From an uncultured Eubacteriales bacterium (GTDB taxonomy: Bacteria; Bacillota; Clostridia; Oscillospirales; CAG-272), in assembly GCA_934402395.1 (NCBI GenBank), contig CAKRTQ010000005.1, positions 70,698 through 134,697 of the forward strand: a stretch of 64,000 nt of DNA. The letters are read 5' to 3'. Each line of letters begins with the position of its first letter. Within the stretch, counting starts at the first letter, position 1. Made by a program: the position numbers and the translations under genes. Of the stretch, positions 25,254 to 33,700 are shown in pieces. A model generated the notes under the pieces. The model saw only the letters and a program-made list of their open reading frames with translations, was not told the origin of the DNA and ran no database searches.

Positions 25254-26222
25254 ATGACTGCTGAAAAAAAATACTGCACCCCCGCGTACAGCCTTCGCTT
25301 TACGGCTGGCAGGATCGGACTTACCATGCTGTTTCACACCATGCTTATAAATCTGCTGTTTATTCTGTCCGATGCGGTCGAAGCGCCGGTGCGCGCCTTT
25401 GCCTCCGCTCAGGCGGGGATATTCGGCACCGAAGCCGCCGATATTGCTGTCGGATCTCTTGAAGCGGCGTCATATCTTATGTCGTTTATGCTTCCCGTGG
25501 CTTTCTTCGCCATAATTACCCCGCGCGCGGTGCGACGTCCGATGAATCTCGGGGTGCGGCTGCCGTCCTGCACATGGGCGGTGATCCTTTTTGCGCTTGC
25601 GGCAAACACGGCGGCATCGTATGTGAATTTTTATGTTATGTCCGGTATCGGTATTCCGTCGGAACCGTCGTCCGAAAGCTCTGGCGGTGCGGTCGGTATC
25701 ATCCTTTCGTTTATAAATATTGCCCTTGTTCCGGCACTTTGCGAGGAATTCCTTTTCCGCGGGTGCATACTCGCCGCACTACTGCCATATGGGAAAACAA
25801 CGGCTGTTATCGGCTCGGCGGTGCTCTTTTCTTTGATGCACAACAACTTCGCTCAGTTTTTCTACACCTGTATTGCGGGAATAATTTTGGGCGCCGTTTA
25901 TGTTGCCACAGGATCGATATGGGCGGGGACCTTCGTTCATCTTTTCAATAACTTTTCGTCGGTGGCGCTGTCAGCACTCTATGAGCGCACAACACCGGAG
26001 ACGGCGGCGGTGATATCCGCTCTTTACGATTCCGCGCTTCTGACGGCGGGGCTTGCGGCAGGAGTTGTGCTTGTTTTGCATGAAAAAAAACAGGCGGAAT
26101 GGCATGGCGATGTATCATATGCGACCGACAGCGGCACGCACGGCACTCTTCGCGGTTTTTTTGCCCCGGCAATGATAGTTTATTTTGCGGTGGCGATATT
26201 TGCTGCGCTGGTTCTGAGGTGA
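25254..26222 (+). CDS. CPBP (Abi/CaaX-type) intramembrane metalloprotease
   Basis: 322-residue polytopic membrane protein. The Abi/CPBP signature is present: EEFLFRG (glutamate pair and arginine, near residue 168), then a His in SLMHNN and another in FVHLFNN, which together bind zinc in the membrane. Family members process prenylated or bacteriocin-like substrates or take part in immunity; no bacteriocin gene is nearby. The start at 25254 has GGAGGT 7 bases upstream; the frame is open from 25224 but upstream ATGs lack that spacing. The downstream fusion gene starts 8 bases after the stop. Confidence 0.88.
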   Translation: MTAEKKYCTPAYSLRFTAGRIGLTMLFHTMLINLLFILSDAVEAPVRAFASAQAGIFGTEAADIAVGSLEAASYLMSFMLPVAFFAIITPRAVRRPMNLGVRLPSCTWAVILFALAANTAASYVNFYVMSGIGIPSEPSSESSGGAVGIILSFINIALVPALCEEFLFRGCILAALLPYGKTTAVIGSAVLFSLMHNNFAQFFYTCIAGIILGAVYVATGSIWAGTFVHLFNNFSSVALSALYERTTPETAAVISALYDSALLTAGLAAGVVLVLHEKKQAEWHGDVSYATDSGTHGTLRGFFAPAMIVYFAVAIFAALVLR

Positions 26223-26230
26223 TGTGAGCA

Positions 26231-27247
26231 ATGGAGTCGGAAAAAAACAAAATGGCTCGGTCTCCGGATGAAGCGGACATTGCGTTCATGCACATGGCGC
26301 TTGATCTGGCGCACGAGGCAGCTGCGGCTGGCGAGGTGCCGGTCGGCGCCGTTGTCGTGAGACGAGGCGAGGTGATAGGGAGCGGCAGAAATCGCCGCGA
26401 GGGCGGCGGCGGTGCCGTCGCACATGCGGAGATAGAAGCGATAAGCGCGGCGTCGCGCGCACTCGGCGGGTGGAGACTTTCCGGGTGTACTCTTTATGTC
26501 ACGCTTGAGCCGTGTCCCATGTGTGCCGGCGCGGTGATAAATGCGCGGCTTGACCGCGTTGTGTTCGGTGCGCACGACCCAAAGGGCGGCGCACTCGGCG
26601 GACTTTTTGACCTTTCCGCCTACCCGCTCGGCTGCCGTCCGCTTGTCAGCGGCGGTGTGCTGGAGGACGACTGCTTAAAGCTCATTCGTGATTTTTTTGC
26701 CGCACGCAGAAATGATACCGGCAAGCCGCGCCGCGTACTGCGCGAAGCATTTTCTATGCACGCAGACGAGCTGGCGCCGTATCTTCTCGGCAAAATTCTT
26801 TGTCGGCGCGACCGCGAAAGCGGCGAGATACATCGCGCGCGCATAACGGAGACCGAGTGCTACCTTGGCGAGGAGGATACCGCCTGTCACGCGCATCGCG
26901 GCAAGACCGAGCGAACGTCTGTCCTTTGGCGGCGCGGCGGCACGGTGTATGTGTATCTTTGTTACGGAATGCACAGTCTTCTGAATTTTGTGAGCGGCGG
27001 CGAGGGCGAGCCGGAGGCGGTTCTGATCCGTGCTGTTCAAGGTGCCGCAGGTCCCGGCAAGCTTACGAAAATGCTGGGGATCGACCGTTCGCTGAACGGT
27101 CACGATGCGGTTTTTTCGGACGAAATATGGATCGAGGACGACGGTACCCCGATTCCGGAATATACGTCGCTCCCGCGTGTGGGCATAGATTACGCGTCGC
27201 CCGATGACCGTATGCGTCCGTGGCGTTTTACCGCGATAGCGGAATAA
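26231..27247 (+). CDS. tadA: Fusion: tRNA adenosine deaminase TadA + 3-methyladenine DNA glycosylase (AAG/MPG family)
   Basis: 338 residues in one unbroken frame with two complete enzymes. Residues 15-160 are TadA, which makes inosine at tRNA wobble position 34: zinc ligands His65 with catalytic Glu67 (AHAEIEA), Cys95 and Cys98 (PCPMCAG). Residues 168-338 are an alkyladenine glycosylase of the AAG fold: LLGKIL, then ITETECYLGEEDTACHAHRG with Glu209 and Tyr211 aligned to human AAG Glu125 and Tyr127, then GGTVYVYLCYGMHSLLNFV. The linker (161-168) is short. Both active sites look intact. AAG proteins are normally separate genes, so one polypeptide serves tRNA editing and DNA base-excision repair. 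It is cotranscribed with the CPBP gene. Confidence 0.93.
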   Translation: MESEKNKMARSPDEADIAFMHMALDLAHEAAAAGEVPVGAVVVRRGEVIGSGRNRREGGGGAVAHAEIEAISAASRALGGWRLSGCTLYVTLEPCPMCAGAVINARLDRVVFGAHDPKGGALGGLFDLSAYPLGCRPLVSGGVLEDDCLKLIRDFFAARRNDTGKPRRVLREAFSMHADELAPYLLGKILCRRDRESGEIHRARITETECYLGEEDTACHAHRGKTERTSVLWRRGGTVYVYLCYGMHSLLNFVSGGEGEPEAVLIRAVQGAAGPGKLTKMLGIDRSLNGHDAVFSDEIWIEDDGTPIPEYTSLPRVGIDYASPDDRMRPWRFTAIAE

Positions 27248-27270
27248 GATCAAAAAGGCAGGTGAAGGGA

Positions 27271-29616
27271 ATGAAACAGACGTTTTCGGTACGGATGCGT
27301 ACTGCGGCGTTCCTTTTGGCGTGCCTTTTCGTGACGGCACTTGCGCTGCCTTGCGCGGCAGTCGGTGCCGAATCAACGACCGCCGCTTCATCCGCAAAAA
27401 GCACGTCGCTCGGCGTTATAACGGTGTGCTCATATGATCGCGCGGCGGGCGTGATAAAGGTTGCGGGAACTGTCAATCACAAGGTCTTTACGGCGGCTGA
27501 AAACTGCCGTATAGCACTTTTCCGCGTTCCGTCGTGGCGTTCTGCGGCGCATATTGCCGCAGCATCGGACCCGGTGGCGGAAATGCCCGTGGCGATCAGA
27601 TTTGAATTCACACTTAAGTTCACGGGCGAGGAGGACCTCCTCTCGCTTTATGCCCCGGTGCTGATATACCCGGACGGCAGGCGTTCTTTTATCGCGCAGC
27701 CGAGGTACCCCGAAAGCGTGACGGGCGATACGCCGGATGTCGGCTTCAAGGGTGTCTCCACCGATTCGGCATCCGAAATTGCGGAGTCGGGGGCAGGCAG
27801 CGTTTTGATAGATGTTTATCTTGACCGCCTTGAGGACGGCAGGCACAGCGGATATCTTCAGACCATAAGCGGTATGTCGTTTTATTACAACCGCGAATAT
27901 GTCGATGATCTTGACAGGCGGGTGCGCAGTGCCTCGGTCGCAGGCGCTTCGGTGCTTTTGCGGCTGCTTGTTTCCCCCACAGACAGTCCCGATGGACTTT
28001 CCTACGCTGCTTCGGCATCATTCGGTGCCGCCTACCGCGGCATCGTTGTTTCGGACGAAACTTCCGCGCTCACGGTCTATGCATATCTTTCATTTCTTTG
28101 CGCAAGATATGACGGCGGTTCGCGCGGCAGGGTAGACGGTCTTGTGCTCGGCTTTTGCGCCGACCTGCCCGACAAATATAACTTTTGCGCCAGTACCGGT
28201 CCGATGTATTATGAAATATATTCAAGGACGCTCGCGCTTATCGGCATTGCGGCAGGGGAGGGGATGCGCCTTGTGGTTCCTGTCAGCGATGAGTGCGGAG
28301 CCGACGGCTCGCCAGTATTTTCGGATTTTGTCGAAGGTGTCGCCGCGTATATTTCCGCACACACCGACCTTGAATTCACTGTGATGATAGACAGTACGCA
28401 CAACGCCTATCATCTTGACGACAGTTATTTTGACCTTCCGACCGAAGGCGGAGACGACGATGCCGCCTACCCGCGCGGCGACTCACAGAAAACGCCGGAC
28501 CCGAAGACGGACGGCGAGGAAACGAAAAAAGAGCCTGTCCCCACTTCAAAAAGCGACGGTTACTTCTGCACCGACAGCGTGACGATCGGCATAACGCCGC
28601 TTGCTTCGGTGATGGAACAGCTCTGTGACCGGTACAACTCTCTGCGCCGCAGCTTTATCTGGTGCTGGACGCCCGATGAGAGCACATCCGGCAGTGCGCT
28701 GAGCGTGCTTTATGCGTACAATTATATGGCACTCACTGCCATGGGGGCGGAGGCATTTGTGCTTCGCACCGACAGCACGCGGTTCACCACAGTATCTCAT
28801 CTTGTAAAATATATAGATACCGATTCGGGCGACAAGGCTACATCATATGCGCTTGAGGTGTTCGGCGTCACGTCATGGTCGGTGCTTTTTCCCGGTTTGA
28901 CGGAAGTTGCTCCCGGAGGGAGAAAAATAATCGAGACGGAACTCCTCACAGGTGCGCCGGACCTGCGCGGCAGGTACACGCTTTGGAACTTCTCTGCGGT
29001 TTCCGGCGCGCACGGATGGGCTGCGGGCCCCGGCTGCAGATCGCTGCGCAGTGTTTTCGATGACGGCGAGGGCTGCCTCAAAGCCGTTTTCGGCGACGAG
29101 AGCGGCGGGGCGTATTCGGATATATGCAGTGTCTTTGTCACTCCGGAGCCGTCCGCATATACGTCTTACGCAGGCTTTGATCTGTCATGCTCGGGCGGAG
29201 CAGAGGGCGATATCTACGAGATAAAGCTGGTCGTCTACAGCGGCGGTGTGTCGGTCGAGGGCAAGACCGTTATGACCGAGGGCGAGCGCAAAACACTGTA
29301 TATTGATATCTCCGGTGCACCGGACGATGCCGGTATCGATGCCGTGCGCATTGCGGCAAGACGGGTCTCGGGCGAGGGCGATATCACTCTGCGTACGTAC
29401 GAGGTATCACTTTGCAGCCGCGAGCATTCCGACCGCGAGCTTGCCGCGCTCATTGCGGAGGCTCATCGAAGCGGCGATGGCGGCGATGCGTCGATAGACG
29501 ATGAAGCGTCGCAAAAGCTTCTCACCGCAGTGCTGCTGATAGCGGCGTCTGTGGCGTTCGGCGGATATGCTGCTGTTCTTCTGGCACGGCGCGAGCGGCG
29601 CGATGCCGGCAGATAA
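27271..29616 (+). CDS. Secreted, C-terminally anchored protein with DUF5722-like TIM barrel
   Basis: 781 residues from the ATG at 27271 (AGGTGAAGGGA just upstream). N-terminal signal peptide (to about residue 32, ending LPCAAVGAES), large extracellular body, and a C-terminal membrane helix (LLTAVLLIAASVAFGGYAAVLL) followed by RRERRDAGR. The middle (about 150-590) has the rhythm of the DUF5722 glycosidase-like barrel: 'SVLIDVYLDRL', FYYNREYVDDLDRRV, a Tyr-rich helix YEIYSRTLALIG. Where many relatives have GNE(V/I)N with the acid/base Glu, this protein reads LGFCADLPD, so it may be inactive. An acidic Pro/Lys/Thr linker (about 395-440) splits the barrel. Family assignment is by eye and moderate. 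Confidence 0.6.
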   Translation: MKQTFSVRMRTAAFLLACLFVTALALPCAAVGAESTTAASSAKSTSLGVITVCSYDRAAGVIKVAGTVNHKVFTAAENCRIALFRVPSWRSAAHIAAASDPVAEMPVAIRFEFTLKFTGEEDLLSLYAPVLIYPDGRRSFIAQPRYPESVTGDTPDVGFKGVSTDSASEIAESGAGSVLIDVYLDRLEDGRHSGYLQTISGMSFYYNREYVDDLDRRVRSASVAGASVLLRLLVSPTDSPDGLSYAASASFGAAYRGIVVSDETSALTVYAYLSFLCARYDGGSRGRVDGLVLGFCADLPDKYNFCASTGPMYYEIYSRTLALIGIAAGEGMRLVVPVSDECGADGSPVFSDFVEGVAAYISAHTDLEFTVMIDSTHNAYHLDDSYFDLPTEGGDDDAAYPRGDSQKTPDPKTDGEETKKEPVPTSKSDGYFCTDSVTIGITPLASVMEQLCDRYNSLRRSFIWCWTPDESTSGSALSVLYAYNYMALTAMGAEAFVLRTDSTRFTTVSHLVKYIDTDSGDKATSYALEVFGVTSWSVLFPGLTEVAPGGRKIIETELLTGAPDLRGRYTLWNFSAVSGAHGWAAGPGCRSLRSVFDDGEGCLKAVFGDESGGAYSDICSVFVTPEPSAYTSYAGFDLSCSGGAEGDIYEIKLVVYSGGVSVEGKTVMTEGERKTLYIDISGAPDDAGIDAVRIAARRVSGEGDITLRTYEVSLCSREHSDRELAALIAEAHRSGDGGDASIDDEASQKLLTAVLLIAASVAFGGYAAVLLARRERRDAGR

Positions 29617-29668
29617 CGCGGCGCGCGATATAAGTCAAATATTTTATTTATATAAAAGGACGGAACAA

Positions 29669-31117
29669 ATGAAAAACATCGACAGAAATCTTACCATGCT
29701 TTGCGATTTTTATGAGCTTACCATGGCAAACGGCTATGAAAAGTGCGGCATGGGCGATATGTATGTTTATTTTGACGTGTTTTACCGTGACAATCCCGAC
29801 GGTGCGGGCTATGCCATTGCCGCAGGACTTGAGCAGATAGTAAAATACGTCAATGAGCTGCACTTTGACAGCGAGGATATCGAATATCTCCGTTCAAAGG
29901 GAATATTCGATGAAAAATTCCTTGAGTACCTTAAAACCTTCCGCTTTGAGGGCGATATGTGGGCAGTGCCGGAGGGAACGGTCATATTCCCGGGCGAACC
30001 TGTGATCACCGTGCGTGCAAAGGCTCCGCAGGCGCAGTTTATCGAGACATATATCCTTATGCAGTTCAACCATCAGTCCTGCATTGCGACAAAGGCAACA
30101 CGCATTGTGCGCGCTGCCGACGGCAGGGCAATAAGCGAGTTCGGCTCGCGCCGCGCGCAGGGCTCGGATGCCGCTATTCTCGGTGCGCGCGCCGCATATA
30201 TCGGCGGCTGTGCGGGAACTGCCTGCACCATCACCGACGAGGCTTACGGTGTTCCCGCAACGGGGACCATGGCTCACTCGTGGGTGCAGATGTTCCCCGA
30301 TGAATATACTGCGTTCAAGACCTATTGCGAGATATATCCGACCGCAGCCACGCTGCTGGTAGACACGTATAATGTCATTGAGTCGGGCGTGCCGAACGCC
30401 ATACGCGCATTCCGCGAGGTGCTGAAGCCGATGGGCATTACAAAGTGCGCAATACGCATTGATTCCGGCGACATAGCCTACCTTACAAAAAAGGTCCGCA
30501 AAATGCTGGATGCAGCGGGCTTCCCGCAGTGCAAGATAGTGATATCGAACTCGCTTGACGAATATATAATCCGCGATATAATCCGCCAGGGCGCGTGCGT
30601 GGATGCGTTCGGCGTCGGCGAAAGACTGATCACTTCAAAGAGCTCTCCCGTATTCGGCGGCGTTTACAAGCTTTGCGCGGTCGAGGACAGCGTCACCGGA
30701 GAGATAATTCCCAAAATAAAGCTGAGTGAAAACGCACAGAAGATAACAACACCGCATTTCAAGAAGGTAATGAGACTTTACAGCCGCGAAAACGGAAAGG
30801 CTGAGGCGGACCTCATTTGTGTGCATGACGAGACTGTGAATGACGATGGTCCGGTCGAGATATTCGATCCGCAGTACACATGGAAGCGCAAGATACTTGA
30901 AAATGTCCGTGCCGAGGAGTTGCTGGTCCCGATATTCAAGGACGGAAAGCAGGTTTATGAGCTGCCGTCGCTTGAGGATATCAAACGCCGTTGCGCCGAT
31001 CAGCTCGGAACGATGTGGGACGAGATACTTCGCTTTGAAAACCCGCATAACTACTATGTTGACCTCTCGCAGAAGCTGTGGGATATCAAGCATGAAATGA
31101 TACGCGGAAACAGATGA
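29669..31117 (+). CDS. pncB: Nicotinate phosphoribosyltransferase
   Basis: First step of NAD salvage from nicotinate: nicotinate + PRPP (+ ATP) to nicotinate mononucleotide. 482 residues of the Gram-positive NAPRTase type: LCDFYELTMANGY at the N-terminus, SEFGSRRAQG, DSGDIAYLTKKVRKM and GVGERLITS for PRPP and phosphate binding. The start at 29669 has AAAGGA 8 bases upstream; the frame is open from 29567 but that region overlaps the previous gene. It ends at a double terminator shared with the convergent GLUG gene. Confidence 0.95.
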   Translation: MKNIDRNLTMLCDFYELTMANGYEKCGMGDMYVYFDVFYRDNPDGAGYAIAAGLEQIVKYVNELHFDSEDIEYLRSKGIFDEKFLEYLKTFRFEGDMWAVPEGTVIFPGEPVITVRAKAPQAQFIETYILMQFNHQSCIATKATRIVRAADGRAISEFGSRRAQGSDAAILGARAAYIGGCAGTACTITDEAYGVPATGTMAHSWVQMFPDEYTAFKTYCEIYPTAATLLVDTYNVIESGVPNAIRAFREVLKPMGITKCAIRIDSGDIAYLTKKVRKMLDAAGFPQCKIVISNSLDEYIIRDIIRQGACVDAFGVGERLITSKSSPVFGGVYKLCAVEDSVTGEIIPKIKLSENAQKITTPHFKKVMRLYSRENGKAEADLICVHDETVNDDGPVEIFDPQYTWKRKILENVRAEELLVPIFKDGKQVYELPSLEDIKRRCADQLGTMWDEILRFENPHNYYVDLSQKLWDIKHEMIRGNR

Positions 31118-31143
31118 CCGCGCAATAAGAAAAATAAGTAAGA

Positions 31144-31193
31144 GGGGCTGCCGCGCTTTGGCGCGGCAGCCCCGAATTCGGTTTAACCGAATT
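31144..31193. terminator. Tandem terminators between convergent genes
   Basis: First hairpin: 13-bp perfect stem GGGGCTGCCGCGC (31144-31156) / GCGCGGCAGCCCC (31161-31173). Second: AATTCGGTT..AACCGAATT (31175-31193) followed by ATTTTG. Together they stop pncB rightward and probably the GLUG gene leftward. Confidence 0.85.
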
Positions 31194-31200
31194 ATTTTGA

Positions 31201-31680
31201 TCAGTCGTTTACTTTCTTTCTTACGAAGAAGCAAGCGGTGCCGGCTATCGCAACAACTGCGAGAGCGATAACAACTACGTAAGCGTTGTCGCCGGTCGGA
31301 GGAGTTACGGGCTCGGTCACAGCGGGCTTGGTGTCCACAGGATCGGTATCGGCAGGCTTGGTGTCCAAGGGATCGGTTCCGGGAGTTACAGGATCGGTCA
31401 CAGCGGGTTTGGTGTCCACAGGATCGGTCACGGGCGGCTCAACGGGAGTGGTGGGGGCGGTGTAACCGACCTTGGCACTTGCGAATACAGCCTTGCCGCC
31501 TTTAAGAGCGAACAGGGTGGAGCCTGCTGCGGCGTTTGCCTGGTAAATGAGAGTGCTGTTGAGCTCGCCGCGGGTGATAGCCTTTACATTGGAATCACCG
31601 ATGGTTCTCTGGTTGCCTTCAAAGTCGATAACGGCACCGCTGAGGTTCTTGCCGAGAGCGGCAGAGAGCGGTATGCGGTT
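31201..31680. repeat. Direct repeat A, 3' end of GLUG copy 1
   Basis: About 480 bases nearly identical to 33221-33700 at a constant offset of 2020 bases. They encode the last ~150 residues (last globular segment, stalk and anchor). Confidence 0.88.
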
Positions 31681-33036
31681 TGCAACGTTGGCTTCGGCAG
31701 TGGCATAGGAGAGAATGGTGGTCGTGCCGCCGTCGGCGAGGAATATGTTCTCCATGGTGTAGAGGGCGATGTCGGCACTGGACATACCGAGAATTGCAAG
31801 ATAGCAGGTCTTGTCGGCAACGGTCAGAGCGGAAAGCTTACCTGCGCCGATGACGTTCTTGATGGTGGTGTCGTTGTTGTTGGTGTAGCCGATGAACTCG
31901 GAAGCCCAGCAGGCAGCCGCAACGTCGCCGTTGTTGATGCTGTTGGTGATGTGGGCGTATTCCTGCTTGGAGCCGAATACGTAACCCACAAGTCCGCCTG
32001 CCTCGTAACCGGCAGTGATCTTACCGTTGTTGATGCAGTAGTCGATGTAGAGGGTGTTGCCGTCGTTGCCGCTCTTGGTTCCCTTGGCGAGGTAACCGAG
32101 TATACCACCGGCTTCTGCGGTAGCCTTGCCTTCGATGAAAGCAGTGATGTCGCCGTTGTTGACGCAGTTCTTGATGGTAAGGGGAACGATAGTGGATGTG
32201 TCGTAGGAGGAACCCACGATACCGCCGGCGCAAGCGTCTTCCTTGGCACTCTTGGCAGTGTTGGAGAGAGTGATGTTACCGTCGTTGGTGCAGAACTCGA
32301 TGGTGGCGGACTTTCTTGCGTCACCTATGATACCGCCGGCGCGGTGCGCAGCAGTGATGGCGGCAGCATTGTAGCAGTTTTTGACTTTGATGGCACCGGA
32401 GCCGTTGTAACCGGCAATACCGCCGGCACAAGCCTGGTCGACTGCGCTCTGGGATGTGATGGCACCCTTGTTTACGCAGTTCTCGAAAGTACTGTCAAGG
32501 CCGTAGCAGCAGCCGACGATACCGCCGACGAAGCCGTTGCTGTCGATAGTGCCTTCATTGGTGCAGCCGATGAAGTAGGAGGGGGCGGAATCGGAGCCGC
32601 TGCCGTTTACACGACCGACCAGAGAACCGGTCTTGGAGTCGTCGTTGGCGCGAACTGTGATGTCAGCCTTGTTGGTTATGTTTTCGAATCTTGCCATCTT
32701 AGCCTGGCAGGCAACTGCGGCTGTATTGACGGTCTCACCGGCAACGATGTCGATCTTGCCCGCGATGGTGAGGTTCTTTACTGTACCGTTCATCTGCTTG
32801 AACATAGGAACGGAAATGGTAACGGTCTTGCCGTTGCCGTCGAGGGTACCTGTGAAGTCGGTTTCATAGGTCTCATCGATGGTGATGTCGGCTGCGAGGT
32901 AATAAATACCGTCGGGAGCCATGTTCTTGAATTCTTCGGCGCTGTTGATGGCGGTGCCCTCGGCAGCGAATACGCCGACGGAAAGCATGGACACGATCAT
33001 AACAATGCTGAGGATCAGGGAGAGTGTTTTGCGCAT
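31201..33036 (-). CDS. GLUG-repeat surface protein, copy 1
   Basis: 611 residues. Signal peptide (MRKTLSLILSIVMIVSMLSVGVFA, cleaved after AEG-like site), then a beta-helix-like body of at least seven GLUG-type repeats of the form GGI(V/I)G...NC.N.G.I, a Thr/Pro/Asp stalk with PVDTKPA-type repeats, and a C-terminal anchor PPTGDN + hydrophobic helix + RKKVND. PPTGD resembles a sortase signal but is not canonical LPXTG. Likely cell-wall or membrane anchored adhesin or polysaccharide-interacting protein. The start at 33036 has AGAGGT upstream; the longer frame to 33096 runs through the promoter. A paralogue follows upstream on the same strand. Confidence 0.82.
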   Translation of the reverse strand: MRKTLSLILSIVMIVSMLSVGVFAAEGTAINSAEEFKNMAPDGIYYLAADITIDETYETDFTGTLDGNGKTVTISVPMFKQMNGTVKNLTIAGKIDIVAGETVNTAAVACQAKMARFENITNKADITVRANDDSKTGSLVGRVNGSGSDSAPSYFIGCTNEGTIDSNGFVGGIVGCCYGLDSTFENCVNKGAITSQSAVDQACAGGIAGYNGSGAIKVKNCYNAAAITAAHRAGGIIGDARKSATIEFCTNDGNITLSNTAKSAKEDACAGGIVGSSYDTSTIVPLTIKNCVNNGDITAFIEGKATAEAGGILGYLAKGTKSGNDGNTLYIDYCINNGKITAGYEAGGLVGYVFGSKQEYAHITNSINNGDVAAACWASEFIGYTNNNDTTIKNVIGAGKLSALTVADKTCYLAILGMSSADIALYTMENIFLADGGTTTILSYATAEANVANRIPLSAALGKNLSGAVIDFEGNQRTIGDSNVKAITRGELNSTLIYQANAAAGSTLFALKGGKAVFASAKVGYTAPTTPVEPPVTDPVDTKPAVTDPVTPGTDPLDTKPADTDPVDTKPAVTEPVTPPTGDNAYVVVIALAVVAIAGTACFFVRKKVND

Positions 33037-33099
33037 GATGTATACCTCTTTCTTGTAATTTTTATGCGGTGACTTACCCGCACTGTTTGGAGTCAATTA

Positions 33100-33128
33100 A
33101 TTATACCCAAAATTGCACTGAATGTCAA
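33100..33128 (-). promoter_or_regulatory. Promoter of GLUG copy 1
   Basis: Minus strand TTGACA (33128-33123), 17 bases, TATAAT (33105-33100): perfect consensus. Confidence 0.9.
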
Positions 33129-33167
33129 GTCTTTTTGTTGGATTTGTATAAAAAATATTCAAAAAAT

Positions 33168-33198
33168 CCCCGGAAAGTGTTTGGTTTGCTTTCCGGGG
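33168..33198 (-). terminator. Terminator of GLUG copy 2
   Basis: CCCCGGAAAG (33189-33198 on minus) / CTTTCCGGGG with an 11-base loop, then ATTTTTTG on the minus strand; 23 bases after the stop. Confidence 0.92.
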
Positions 33199-33220
33199 AA
33201 GAGTATCTTATTCAGACGGT

Positions 33221-33700
33221 TCAGTCGGTTACTTTCTTTCTTGCGAAGAAGCAAGCCGTACCTGCAATCGCAACAACTGCGAGAGCGATAACAACTACGT
33301 AAGCGTTGTCGCCGGTCGGAGGAGTTACGGGCTCGGTCTCAGCGGGTTTGGTGTCCACAGGATCGGTATCGGCAGGCTTGGTGTCCACGGGATCGGTTCC
33401 GGGAGTTACAGGATCGGTCTCAGCGGGCTTGGTGTCCACAGGATCGGTCACGGGCGGCTCAACGGGAGTGGTGGGGGCGGTGTAACCGACCTTGGCACCT
33501 GCGAATACAGCCTTGCCGCCTTCAAGAGCGAACAGGGTGGAGCCTGCACCGGAGTTTGCCTGATAGATCATGGTGCTGTTGAGCTCGCCGCGGGTGATAG
33601 CCTTTACATTGGAATCACCGATGGTTCTCTGGTTGCCTTCAAAGTCGATAACGGCACCGCTGAGGTTCTTGCCGAGAGCGTGGGAGAGCGGGACGCGGTT
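33221..33700. repeat. Direct repeat A', 3' end of GLUG copy 2
   Basis: Partner of 31201-31680. The signal-peptide regions of both genes are also similar, giving recombination targets on both sides of the variable middle. Confidence 0.88.

Noticed and set aside
31951..33072. 373-residue open frame on the plus strand
   Set aside because: Antisense to the GLUG gene; its Val/Gly/Asp-rich composition mirrors the repeated codons of the real gene.
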